A DNA stretch of 64,000 nucleotides from contig OX439130.1 in the NCBI GenBank assembly GCA_949318235.1, forward strand, positions 43,661,040 to 43,725,039. Reading direction: 5' to 3'. Below are positions 34,655 through 61,320 of this stretch, in pieces. The DNA comes from Ecdyonurus torrentis. Taxonomy: Eukaryota > Arthropoda > Insecta > Ephemeroptera > Heptageniidae. The first letter of the stretch is position 1, and every line of letters begins with the position of its first letter. The translations under genes were made by a program, and so were the position numbers. The notes below the pieces were generated by a model. That model was not told the origin of the DNA, did not search any database, and saw only the letters and a program-made list of their open reading frames with translations.

Positions 34655-35670
34655 GTCATATAGGGTCTATGTATCCAAGTTAAAGTCGACGCCATGTTGG
34701 ATCACTCAATAACATGGGTGGCATAGGAAAATAACACAAATTGCCAGTTTGAAAACATTATGCAATATTTTTGAGAGAATTGATGCTGTAAATATATGTT
34801 AAATTAGTATCTCAAGTATGTGAGAAAAATAACGATAACAAAAAACTGTTAAACTCAGGTAAAGCTCTACTTCTTATAATGTTAAATGAGTGGACATGTT
34901 AACTAAATACTGCTATCTGTAGCCCTCTTCCACTAACTGAACTATCGATTGTCTAACTAACTCTAACTTTAACTTCCTACTAAAGTCAGGTAAAGACGTA
35001 CTTTTTACAATGATAAATGTATATTTCTCTGATAATTTACGGAAAAAATTGCATATTAAAACTGAAAATTCTAGCAATATATTAGGTCAAATTTGTTAAC
35101 AATGTATGTGTTGTTTCGTTGCTGTATCTCTTTTTTTGCTTATGTAAAGTTTACTTGTAATGTTGTGGTCAAGATTTTGTAAAACAGGGCTGTCAAGCCC
35201 TCACAACGCCTTAATAAAGTTACCCCCGTAAGCTGCGACGCTAACTAACTAGTTAAACCTTAGTTAAGTTGTTATTTTGATTGTTGCAACAATTAAAAAA
35301 AGATAACTAAGGTTTAACTAGAGGTTGCAGCTTACAGCCCTTACTTATTATAATTATTATAAATGTGTAAGCTTTTATTTTGACTAAGGCTGCATCAATG
35401 CAAGTATAATGATTTCTAGTGATAAAAATTGGTACTTTCTGGATACTGTAGTGTATACTTTCTACACATTTGACAATATAGTTACTCACTCACTGGTAGT
35501 GAGTTCATTGGTAGACAGTCAATATTTCAAAATATATTCTCTTTTAGTAGCATCGAATTAGGAGTTGATTTTTAGGTACTATTTCAAATCGAGTGTTTCG
35601 TTTATAAACTTTAGAAGTCAATGCAACAACTACTAGATACTATCACTTTGTTTTTTCAGGGTACGATGCT
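34655..35670. mobile_element. Dispersed repeat copy 2
   Basis: About 34655-34900 shares the core of the repeat at 21.4 kb, including AAAGTCGACGCCATGTT and a TGTGAGAAAAATAA word. A unit with TCAGGTAAAG and ACAATGATAAATG-type words recurs near 34983. A TTTTTTCAGGGTAC word near 35660 may be the right end. This copy is longer than copy 1 because of extra sequence including the hairpin at 35228-35335. Outer limits are tentative. Confidence 0.5.
35228..35335. repeat. Fold-back hairpin with 18-bp and 9-bp perfect arms
   Basis: CTAGTTAAACCTTAGTTA (35249-35266) pairs perfectly with 35304-35321. Outside it GTAAGCTGC (35228-35236) pairs with GCAGCTTAC (35327-35335). The loop itself includes the palindrome ATTGTTGCAACAAT. 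It may be a small fold-back insertion within the dispersed repeat. Confidence 0.75.
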
Positions 35671-39991
<4,321 letters not shown>

Positions 39992-40204
39992 GCATTATTC
40001 ACATGACGAGTAAATTTGACGCGCGTCAACCTGCGTCGACGTGCGTTACGAAGGTGGAACAATGTAAACTAGAGATTCTCTAATGTAAACAAATGGAGCC
40101 GTTCACATGTAATTTTCAAAAACCATGCGAATGGCTCCATTTGTTTACATTGTTTCAGCTTTGTAACGCACGCTCATCAAATTTACACGTCATGTGGATA
40201 ATAC
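39992..40204. mobile_element. Fold-back MITE with long inverted arms
   Basis: The left arm begins GCATTATTCACATGACG and the reverse complement of the right end begins GTATTATCCACATGACG. Pairing continues through AAATTTGA, GCGTGCGTTAC, AACAATGTAAAC and AAATGGAGCC, so nearly all of the 213 bp is arm. The left arm has extra sequence (GCGTCAACCTGCGTCGAC region and a second AATGTAAAC). No coding capacity; superfamily and target duplication are unclear. Confidence 0.7.
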
Positions 40205-40406
40205 TTTACTATGTTTATATAAATAATATAAACGTTTAAACCAATGAAAAAACAAGCATAAAATGTATAAAGCTTTGCAATAATTTGCTTTTTCTGCTGA
40301 TGATTTGGAATATAATGTCTATACATTATTGTAGTGACTGAATTTATATTACGTCTTGGAATTTGATATAAACTCTATCATGTAATTAGGCTACTTACAA
40401 AACACA

Positions 40407-42466
<2,060 letters not shown>

Positions 42467-42723
42467 TTGTACTAACTAATTGGCCTATAGTTGTGAAATT
42501 ATACGGTAATAGATGAACAAAAAGGATATAAATTTGGCAAAGAAAATTACCAGAAATTGAGATGTTATCTTCACACTCTCAAAAGTTCAAACAATGCAAT
42601 TCAAAACTTTGTCTTGAACTTTAAGCTTCAGCATTAAACAAACTTTGAGATTTGTGTTCTACTTTCTGTTACCGCAATTACAAAATAAATTCCATTTCAA
42701 TTTATGTGCATTTAAAGCTATTC

Positions 42724-42728
<5 letters not shown>

Positions 42729-42807
<79 letters not shown>
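42729..42807. repeat. (GA)n microsatellite
   Basis: About 79 bp of pure GA, inverse to the CT tract 260 bp upstream. Confidence 0.9.
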
Positions 42808-42809
<2 letters not shown>

Positions 42810-43473
42810 TGTGCCTTGAAAACAGTGATGGGAAATGACCAATGAAAATCTGTATACGTATCAATTTTAACTTTTTGAACATTTGGAAGAAAAAATCTGT
42901 ATAATTTTAAGTCAATCTAAAACCTCACAATGTTTTTAATAATAAAAACCAAGAAATTAAATTTAAATCTTTCATTCTCATATTTAAAAAAGAAAAAAGT
43001 CAACATTTTAATATGACTTCTTTTTTTTTATAATACTTAAAATATTTATTTAACCTACAAAAAAAAATTACAAAGAAAATGATGATAAAAGGATTTTTCA
43101 ATTTTATTATGGAAATATTTTTTTTTAAACATGAAAGAAAAAGATTTTAATATCTTTTTATGAAGAGTAAAAGAAATGAAAATAAAACTCTTCATAAGTG
43201 TCAAATAATATGAAAAGCTAATAACTGGGTTGTTATATAAAGATACGCTGTTATTATTATTTTTTAATAAAAATTAATGTTTTATAAAAACTGTCGTATC
43301 TTGGTAAACAAATAAAAAAAATTTAAAAAATTTGACAACTGTATACTTTATTATATTTTTATTTTATTTATGAATAATTCAATTTTAAAAGGAATATTTG
43401 TGGTTAAATAATTTTTATCTTGGTTTTTCTAAGCCATTATACCATTTGGTTGATTAATACTTTACGAGTTTGT

Positions 43474-43605
<132 letters not shown>

Positions 43606-44593
43606 ACGTAAATTTAAAAATTAAAATTGATTCTATATTATAGTTAAAGTTTGTTAAAATCTGTAACGCAGAATTTAACAATTCTTTTACGTTAAATAGA
43701 ATTAAAAAATAATAATATCACTGAGAAAAGTTTGATATTACTGTTTGAAGTGCAAATTTTTGTATTTTAACCAATGAATTTTATAAACATGCATAATGTA
43801 CTGATTCCAAATTGTATTTGGGATGAATTTATGAAAGATTTTTTTTTTTTTTTTTTTTTTTTTATAAAAACAATGCGTTTTTATAAGTTTTTAAAGCATT
43901 AAAATTAAAAATAATTATTCTCTATGGATAAATATGTTTGTAATATAATGTTTGTGTTATATTAGTGTACTTTGTGACGATCATTTCTTACAATAACTTA
44001 AGCCGATATGCATTGTTGTATATTGTGATTGTAGGATGAAAGAAATGAATAAATATATTTGGAATTTGAATTTGTCGGCTTTTAGAAATAAAAAGAGTTG
44101 AAAATGTAGCTTCGTAAAGATAATAAAAGTTGTGAAGGTATTTTATTTAGTAACACTTAAGAATAAACTAACTACAAATATGTAATAATTTTAATGATTC
44201 AACAAACAGAATTTTGAATTGTAATTTTTTTATACTTTACACAACTTTTATGCTTATAATATCTTATGTATTTTTCAATGATTTCCCCCCCCCCCCCCCC
44301 CCACTTATTTAATTATTGGAGATCCTGAAGTTTTTATTATATAGGTAGTTATTATCATTCGAAGAACATAAAAAAAGTAGAGGATCAGCTATTGACCTTT
44401 TAGTGACACGTCTACTAATTACGTACAACACTTAATTTTCGTACTTTTTTTGTGTGCGTGTAAAAAGAACTGGTTTGAGTATATCTTATACTTATAAATC
44501 CTTTAAATGCAGACTTACTAAAATAAAATATCAAAATCCGTTATTAAATTTTTTTGATAAATTTGTTAATGTTTTTCATTTATTTTGTTTCAG

Positions 44594-44663
44594 AGAGAAG
44601 ACACAAAAACCATTGCAATAAATTTTACTCTCAGTCCATAGCCGGATCTCATCAATTTTCAAG
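44594..44663 (+). other. Exon-like segment of 70 nt
   Basis: The acceptor is TTTATTTTGTTTCAG (ending 44593) with a T-rich tract before it; the donor is CAAG|GTAATT at 44664. Reading from the third base, the segment is open throughout (RRHKNHCNKFYSQSIAGSHQ), while the other two frames contain stops. G+C is higher than in the flanking introns-like DNA. No family recognised; it could also be a non-coding exon or chance. Confidence 0.25.
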
Positions 44664-44669
44664 GTAATT

Positions 44670-45209
44670 ACAGTAAATAATTAATTTTAATTATTTTAAT
44701 TATTTGACGTATGTTTTTAAAATGAAATTTTATATTTTATGATATCAACATTATTTATTTTTTTAATATTTATGGGGATACGTAATATCAATTTTAATAT
44801 TTAATAAAAAAATATCATTATATGTATATTTTTTAATTATATACGTAATGAGAGCTAATTAAACAATTTTTAATGCATAAGCAAAATTAAAAATATATTA
44901 TTTTAATTTTTACATAACTTTTATACTTTTTCAAAATCACATATTGTTATTTGTTATGGAAATAAAATTAACGATAACTTTATTAAAAAGATAATTATGA
45001 ATAATATGTATATTATACATATTAAATAAAAAAAAAAATTAATTGGTAAAATTAATGTATAATATATTTTATTTTAATATAATATATAAAAGTTATTTAT
45101 TAATAAGTTTATGGCTTATTTTATAAATGATTGATTTAAGTAAACAAAATAAATTCATATTTACATACGGACGCAGGTAAAACAAAACAATTTTTTGATT
45201 TTTACTTAC
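44670..45209. other. AT-rich DNA, nothing recognised
   Basis: Very AT-rich, no supported feature. Confidence 0.5.
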
Positions 45210-45299
45210 CTGTCGCGGTTGCCTATAAGTATTTACTTTTGTATTTTTGAATTTAAAGAAGTTTTTTAATGGTATTGCATTTAAGTGTATATACCACAT
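45210..45299 (-). other. Possible short first coding exon, minus strand
   Basis: An ATG at 45299 opens 30 codons (MWYIHLNAIPL then KVNTYRQPRQ) that run exactly into CGACAG|GTAAGTA, a near-perfect 5' splice site at 45209-45203. The upstream DNA (45380-45560) is richer in G+C, as a promoter region might be. No acceptor exon was identified, so this is weak. Confidence 0.15.
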
Positions 45300-45621
45300 T
45301 CAGTAATAGCATGTTGGAGTAAAAAAAATAATAACTGTATGTATACTTAAATGACACAATAATGACCTAACTTAATTAAAACGAGATCGCAAGAGTCTAG
45401 TAACGTACGCAGTTAGGTAAATATTGCTGAATTTCAAGAAATTGACACGTTCGACTATATTTGGTTCCTGCGAAATTCAAACCACTCTGCGTCGGTGTGG
45501 TGATTGGTGTGGTCAATTGACATCCAACTCGTAAAATGATTTGCTCAAAAGTTAGTCCAAGCTGTAAAATTAAATAAACATGGTAATACGATTGTGTAAT
45601 GTAGAATTTTGCTTTAAGTAT

Positions 45622-45989
45622 AACATTTTGTTGTTGAGATGTAGGTTTTCACGGTTCGATAAATGTTGTGAGACATTGCTAGTGTCGTAGGCTCTAATGG
45701 GATAACCGTGGCGGGTGTTGTTCTTCTTCTGTTCACGACGTTTCGCGTCCGATGTTGGGCGCATCTTCAGGTGAGAATGGTCCGAGTGATGTAGTTCTCT
45801 TCCTATTCTCTTCCTTTCTCAGGTATAAAAGGAAGAGAACTACATCACTCGGACCATACTCACCTGAAGATGCGCCCAACGTCGGACGCAAAACGTCGTG
45901 AACAGAAGAAGAACAACACCCGCCAGTCCCGCCACGGTTATCCCGTTAGAGCCTAAGACACTAGCAATGTCTCACAACATTTTGTTGTT
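45622..45989. mobile_element. Large inverted repeat flanked by 14-bp direct repeats
   Basis: Left arm 45661-45804 (144 bp) pairs with right arm 45830-45982 (153 bp) across a 25-bp spacer. The 9-bp difference is a duplicated CCCGCC-type unit in the right arm; otherwise only scattered mismatches occur. Arms are GC-richer than the surroundings. AACATTTTGTTGTT occurs at 45622-45635 and again at 45976-45989, like a long target duplication, although it overlaps the right arm by a few bases. In the left arm (minus strand) CTGAAGA (45770-45764), a 19-nt potential hairpin and GAAAC (45744-45740) resemble a hammerhead ribozyme core; in the right arm GAAAC has become CAAAAC. Penelope-like retroelements carry hammerhead motifs in their terminal repeats, so two inverted terminal fragments of such an element are possible. 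No protein domain is encoded. Confidence 0.6.
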
Positions 45990-54392
<8,403 letters not shown>

Positions 54393-54559
54393 TGTACAGT
54401 AGAAAGCAGAAAAATTGTTAAAGAGACACTATTGGTCCACGAAATTACAATAGCAAAGTATATCTGCTGCAACAATTCTCCGCCTTCTAAGGCTGGTTGT
54501 CATTGCAGTGGCCAACGACATAAATATAAGCACACCTCCTTGAGTTATGCACGGTACAC

Positions 54560-54599
<40 letters not shown>

Positions 54600-54651
54600 A
54601 ATCAGAGTATGATGCTTGCTTGCCCGCCGTCCACCCGTCTGGTGCACAACA

Positions 54652-54682
<31 letters not shown>

Positions 54683-54980
54683 GAACTAAAATATAATGCT
54701 TGCCTGCTTGCCCAAACAAAAATACATTTTCTATAAACAATGTTTATATGTTTGCTTTTGCATGTGATTTTGTTCTTTTCACCGGATGTAAAATATCATA
54801 GAGAAAGAGAAGGTGTGCACCGTGCATAGTCAAGGAGGTGTGCTTATATTTATGTCATTGGTCACTGCAATGACAGACAACCTGAGAAGGCGGAGAACTG
54901 TTGCAACAGAAACACTTTGCTATTGTAATTTCGTGGACCAATAGTGTCTCTTTAACAATTTTTCTGCTTTCTACTGTACA
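54393..54980. mobile_element. 588-bp fold-back element with ~180-bp inverted arms
   Basis: The left arm (54393 to about 54572) matches the reverse complement of the right arm (about 54801 to 54980) at roughly nine positions in ten. Both start TGTACAGTAGAAAGCAG and share TTAAAGAGACACTATTGG, CATAAATATAAGCACACC and CACACCTTCTCT. The centre holds two (CT)n tracts (about 54564-54598 and 54650-54679) and a repeated TGCTTGC-type word. TTAA lies 26 bp inside each end, so the outer 26 bp may be an older inverted flank. No coding frame. Confidence 0.75.
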
Positions 54981-55231
54981 GTCACATTTAAACAAGACCA
55001 TAAATTGATCGTGATGTTTTAAGGAACAGAGAACTAAAAACATAGGGTCATGAACACCGTTAAAGCTTCTACTAACGTTAGCATTTTTATCAGTATCTAA
55101 AATACGTAAGTTTTATTAGTTTCAATCATCTAAAGTCTCTATTCTAAATACTGTAGTTATCTCTGGAATCGTTTAAACAATTATTGTCCCACAATGCTAC
55201 AAGAGACGAAATTGCGTTTATTTACGTGCAT

Positions 55232-55283
<52 letters not shown>

Positions 55284-55400
55284 AACCGTATTCTGAGTTG
55301 AGTAGTTTAAATGTGACACTATTTCTAATATTTCTATACACAATATCAAAACTAAAATATATTCCTTTCTCCTCAAGAAACAGTATGTTATAAGCAGAAC
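54981..55400. other. Short spacer with a long T run
   Basis: A 41-base T run lies at 55237-55277. Nothing else recognised. Confidence 0.6.
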
Positions 55401-55667
55401 TTAAAGCCATAGACCACATAAAATAACATGTGCTTTTTAAAGAATAAACACGAAATGCGATCTTCAAAACTTTCGTGACTATTAATGTTTCTGACGTCAG
55501 GAACATGCAAAAAATAGTAAAAAAAAATGTTGAGCGGGTTGCATGTATTGAAATTTTCTGATCACTGCTACGGAGCTACAGTTGGGTTATTTAATGTTAT
55601 TTATGTAAGTCCCATCAAGTGTTTTGTTATATAAATGCTTATGTTTTCTGCTTGTCTATTCCTTTAA
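55401..55667 (-). mobile_element. TTAA MITE, copy with an internal deletion
   Basis: 267 bp in inverted orientation, starting TTAAAGCCATAGACCACA and ending GTCTATTCCTTTAA. It lacks the segment with CTCGTGGGGCTAC found in the other copies. The TGACGTCA palindrome is kept (55492-55499), as are GAGCGGGTTGCAT and GATCACTGCTACGG. Confidence 0.82.
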
Positions 55668-56417
55668 GTGAGAACTACAGAATATGTATATGAATTATTT
55701 TATGATATTAATAATGAATTATACATAATAAACAAGTCATATCAATATTTCATATTCACTAAAAGCGAGGAAAAGACAATAAAATTAAAATCTATCTCAT
55801 ATTTTAGTGAATATTCTATTTAATTTATAACTTTATTAAATTTTACTAAACACTTTATATTATGCTAGAAAAGTAAACATTTTCAAAGCAACTCTTTGAG
55901 TTACGTTCAAAACTTTCATAATTTAATTTTCTTAACTAGTTTTAATGTTCCTAATATTCATTAAATAGTATTAAAATATAGGGGAAAATTTTCTTGCCAA
56001 TATATCAATGTAAAAACATGAAGATAATTTTAATTAAGTGCTGAAAAAAAATATATAAAGATAAATATCTTAATATAATTTAATGATATAAACTTATTTT
56101 TTATGACTTGTATATTCATATAACTTTTTTCTATACAGTATTATTATACAAGGTTCAACTTAAAAAAAAAAAGTATTATTATTATATATTTAGAATAATA
56201 ACAACAACAAAATAAAGTTTATAATCTCTAGGAAATTTAATTAATTTGAATATAAAATGCAACATTATTTTATATAATATATAATTTAGATTAGCGTAAT
56301 ATTAAAATTAAAATAATAACGATACATAATAATGTTTATTTTAAAATTAATATAATTATGCAGTAAATTTAATATTTCATATTAAATGAAATATTTACTA
56401 ACAAATATTATATATAT

Positions 56418-56469
<52 letters not shown>

Positions 56470-57510
56470 CTATGATTGATTTGCTGATATGTAAAAGTTA
56501 TCGCTATATTGCACTTTTAAGTACTTCTGCTGGAAATTTATTTATTAACATATGAAATAAGTTTATTTCATCTAGTGTTATTTTATATTATGTAAAATGA
56601 TTAAATAAACTAGGCCATATAATGTAAAATTTCCGTTAAAATGTTATCGTATGTTATGATTTTTATTTAGTGCAAATTTTTGCATCTAAAGAATATATTG
56701 AACGTGTGTAAATTATATAAAAAAAAGTTAATCGAATTGCTTTATGAATCATTCTCCACATAGTTGATTTTTCCCTCTTGAATAGCTGAATGTCTTGATT
56801 TTTCTATTTTCTATTATATTGTTGTACATTGTATTGTATGTTAATCATGAATCATAACTAATTGTTCATTATAATAAGTTAACTATTACTAATAATGCGT
56901 TTGTTTTACATTGATATTTTGCTTTAGAAATAGTATGAATGATTTATATTTCTAGTATTATTATTTTGTTTTATGGAACCTCTTTCCTGAATAATCGATG
57001 CTCTTTTTTTCAATTATTATAGTTATTTTATCTAAATTGTAAATATATTTGACTAGACCAAGGCTTGTTATGATAACACGTTATATTTACTATGAACTGT
57101 CTGGCTTAATAAAATATCGTATTTCTTAATTTTATTTCATATCATACTGTCGTGAGGGTAAAAAATGCGTTACAGGGGTTAAATTCAAATTAAACGTTTT
57201 TGTTTCGTCTTTATTTACTTTTTGTTATAATGACTTTTATACTATCATAATTTAAGTAACAAAATATTATTCTAGCCGTATAAGAAACAATCTTCTCGCT
57301 ACTTTAACTTCTAAGGTAAATATGGTATTATTATCTGTTTTTAACATTAAGTCAACAAAGTTGTCTATTTGATACATCGAACTTTAAAGACGTCATTTAC
57401 ATATAAGAAAGTACGAGTAAAACTGTTTGAGAAATACTTTGTCAGTAAAGAAGTATAACCCCATATACAAGAAGGTAGCTTTTGTGTGTTTGTTTCAAAG
57501 TTACATGAAC

Positions 57511-57608
<98 letters not shown>

Positions 57609-57780
57609 CAAAGTATCAATTTCCATATTATTGAAGAGTAACCTGTTCTCAAAACTTATCTCTTCTCACTTCATGCATTATGGTTAAAGTTATTAGACAT
57701 AAAAGGCAAGTTTTTTTTTTTTTTATTATTCTTACAGTAAATAATCCATATATAATATAATTATATTTAGGTTTTAAATC
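55668..57780. other. AT-rich DNA with (TA)n and (CT)n tracts
   Basis: (TA)n at about 56420-56465 and about 90 bp of (CT)n at 57514-57604. No gene recognised. Confidence 0.6.
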
Positions 57781-57781
57781 C

Positions 57782-57862
57782 CTAAGGGTTTATGGTATAG
57801 AATAGTTGTTGAAATGGCTTTAGAATTGCACTAGGTTCAAATCCCAATGACCTCCGGGAGAA
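57782..57862 (+). ncRNA. tRNA-like sequence, possible SINE head
   Basis: GGTTCAAATCC at 57834-57844 fits the RNA polymerase III B box, and TATGGTATAGAATAG about 43 bases upstream is a plausible degenerate A box. The acceptor and T stems pair poorly, so it is not a functional tRNA. A tRNA-derived SINE or a decayed tRNA gene would fit; no second copy or tail was identified in the window. Confidence 0.35.
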
Positions 57863-59218
57863 AAAGCTTTTATTAGTAGAAAAAAAGAGACGTATTTGTA
57901 CATTTGGGAAACGTTTTCGTTTACGTTTTTTAATTGCTTTAGATAGGTTTTTAAATTGTTAATTCTTGTTATGATTGAAAAATATTGAATGCATTATTTT
58001 TCCCATTTTGTAATAATAATTGTTATTCAAAATTTCATAATTATTTAATGCATAAATTGTTTGCAAAATCTACTATTAAATGTAAGCCATACTTACCTAT
58101 AAATGCAAATTAGGACAGAATATTAATAACCTAACTCTGTAAAATAAAATATATCTCTTCGCCTTCTTCTCATTTTTTATTAATACTATTATTATTATTA
58201 TTTATGTGATTTTTTAAAGGTGTTATTATACTTCTCATATGAAATGTTAAATATTTTAAACGTTTTAATTATATATTATAATAAAGAATTTTGTAATTAA
58301 TTTTTTTACGATCCTTGTATAATTTTTCTATATACAATTGATATCATAAAACATCTTATATTGTATTTAAAAATAATTAGAACTTAAAGAAAAAAGCAAT
58401 GAATTGTTGTTATTTAAAAAGAACCCAAGTATAAAATTAACTATAAAGCACGTGATAAAAAGTAGACATAAACACATCATATAATGCGTCACCCTATCTT
58501 TATTATCACCTTTCTTGTCATTGCTCGGGAAACAAAAAATATTTTTATAACAAAACGTTTGCCTGCCTGCCTGCTTAGCCTATAAAAATGTAATATAAGA
58601 GCATGTGAATTATATCGTTTCTTATATTCATTTTTAGTGCTACACAAAAATAATAAATTATTTATGATTCTTGATGTATGTGACGTTTTTATTAAACAAT
58701 ATTATTAAATATCATCGCTGACAAAATGCCGCTTGCTTTATTCTTTATTTTTATGTTTTATATGTATTTTTATGTCATTTTTGATAGCATTTTTTTTTTT
58801 CTTAAAAAAAAATTAAACAAAATATTTCCGATTATAAGTTTTATTTTTATAGTTGCAGTTTTACTAGCTTGAAATCTTTGTGTGAGTTTTTACTTCATGC
58901 TTTACTCTTTTTTTTTTCCTTGTTTTTTATTATACTGGGGCTAATGAGAAAATGTTGATAAACTTATTTAAAAAATCTTCAATAACATTTGGAGAAAATA
59001 TGGAAAGAAATAAAGGATATAAATATTTTTATATTGATTTTGGAATTCTATCTTTTATTGACATGGATATATTGTTTTTTGCACATTATAAAGTGTACTA
59101 TATTTGACTTCAATAATATTTATAATTATATTAATTTTTATATTGATTGAAAATAATATAAAGAAGAAAACGAATGAACAACAATTTTACTTTATCATAA
59201 TTTTTTGCATCCCTATAC

Positions 59219-59251
<33 letters not shown>

Positions 59252-60660
59252 CTACACAACTTTTTTAAAATTGCTGCTAAAATTTCTTTTGTTATATGAA
59301 CATTTTATACTCTGAAAAGATGGGTGCTTTGGCCATACTTAATATTGCGTCTTCATTGATTTGAATGTGATGAAGCGACAAACTTATTTTCCTACTTGTT
59401 TTTTTCTTTCAAGATTCCACTCTTTGTTTGCTTGTAATTCTTTAATCTAACATAGCTTATCCATCTTTCTTTATACTGTTGAAGTTATTATAGACTTTTT
59501 TTATATAGCTTCCAAACAAACAATCTTTACGTTCTAACTAACACGAAAAGTTAATAAAAAAATTGTTTATGATTTTTGGTAAATATAAAACTTAATAGTT
59601 GTGTATTTTTTTTGTACTTAATTTTAATGACATAACGTACAAACACACACAAAAAAATACGCATTTTGTATTGTTGTAAAAAATATATATCAGCAATAAA
59701 AATAATTTTTTGCTTCTATGAGATATACTTATAAATTGAAATCGATCAACTTTATTTCCAGTGATTTCTCTCTTTTTTTTATTATACTTTAAGAGAATAT
59801 ATATATATTTCTCTGGTTATGGAAAGGAAGATAATTATGACGTCAGACTTTCTTTCATTTTAGATATAAATGATGTTGAATTTAGATACTATTTATAGAA
59901 AGTAACTCTTAAGTTAGTTGAAAAATGTCATTTTCTTTTGACTGTATTTTTTTGTGTTACTTAACAATTCAGAAGTAAATGAAGTTCTTTTTTCTTCTCT
60001 GATGATTTAGTAAACGCTTAGATCAATTTAAATATAAATTTGTTTCTTTGTATAGCTTATTTTGGAGAAAAAACAATTCATGATAACATAATTTGTAGAG
60101 AATAATGTCTTCTTTAAAAAAATAATAGTAATTGATTTTTTCTCTTCTTTTTGATGCTTGTATTTACTATTTCGTCGCAGGTAAAATGTTTGTAGAAATG
60201 TTTTGGCTTAACAGATCTATTCATGTCTCTATTCAATACTTTTTGCGGTTATACTGGTACTCACGATAAATTAGATTAGAGAGATCTTAAGATGTTTCTA
60301 CCTCATCCCATTTATTTATCTTTAATCATACGTTGCTAATCATACCACGCAAGTGAGCTTGTACCTTTTGTGGCCTCTTAATAAAAACCATTTTATTATT
60401 AAGATTGATTCTATTGTTCAATATACAATCCACACATTTATTTGATATTGCTTGTCTGCAAAAAGAAAAGCTAATTTTTTAGTCTTTTGCTTACTTTTTT
60501 CATGTTAGTACTGTAAAAATATAAAATTTAACTTGACATAAAATATTTCTGGACTTTTCTTGGTATTATAGATTCTTAAAATGAGCAATATTGTACATTA
60601 AACATTGCATAACACTAAAAACACACATATAATTAAAAGTTAAAGAAAAGTATATTATAA
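57863..60660. other. AT-rich DNA, nothing recognised
   Basis: Holds an A run at 59220-59249 and an isolated TGACGTCA at 59838-59845. No gene or repeat partner recognised. Confidence 0.55.
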
Positions 60661-61320
60661 ATAGTTTATTCATGCGAGCTAAGTGAGTGTTTCCTAGGAG
60701 TTATGCATCTCTTGTGTGCGATGTGAGCAACTGGTTGCCTAACTGCAAACTCCACAGGCGCAGGCACGGGACTGCTGGGGGAACTGATTTACTAATTAAA
60801 CAAAACATACATTTGACAAACTTCAAATGCAATTTAAATAGATTATTAAAGTTTATTTATAGAGCAATTCTCTTAAGAATTTTCTATAGAAATCTAAAAA
60901 TAGAACTTTGTATAACCTAGAAAAATAAAAATCAAACTTCTTATCCTTGAAATTTTCTAATGTACTTATGAGTTTTATTAAAATATAATAAAATATATGA
61001 TATGAATATTATTGAATTAATGTTATTTTTCTTTGTGTTCTTGTATTTTGTATGTGGTATCTGTACCCGTGTTGGTTAGTCAATAACAGTAGATGCGTGT
61101 TGTTTAGCGGTGATATCTCAGTGTTTATATATCAAGCGTATGCGTAGCTATTGTACGTAGTAAAGAGATAGATCAGGCTGTTCAAACACCGTTCGCTCAT
61201 AGTGACTAATACTACCTTTGTACAATAAAAGATGACCCGAGGCGTAAGCGTCTGGCATTGGGAACTCAGAGGAGTGCAATGTTTTAGGCCTGTAGTTTGA
61301 TAAAAAATAATTCATAGCTT
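60661..61320. other. Two unassigned GC-elevated patches
   Basis: About 60670-60790 and 61045-61300 have clearly higher G+C than their surroundings. The second contains TATATATC and, about 100 bases later, AATAAAAG, an order seen in LTRs, but no partner LTR, terminal TG/CA pair or duplication was identified. The first has no ATG-started frame of note. Confidence 0.25.

Noticed and set aside
45570..45764. 64-codon minus-strand frame in the inverted repeat
   Set aside because: It merely reads through the arm, starts inside it and shows no protein family resemblance.
61045..61300. Solo LTR
   Set aside because: TATA and AATAAA-like words occur in order, but no TG/CA ends, duplication or second copy was found.
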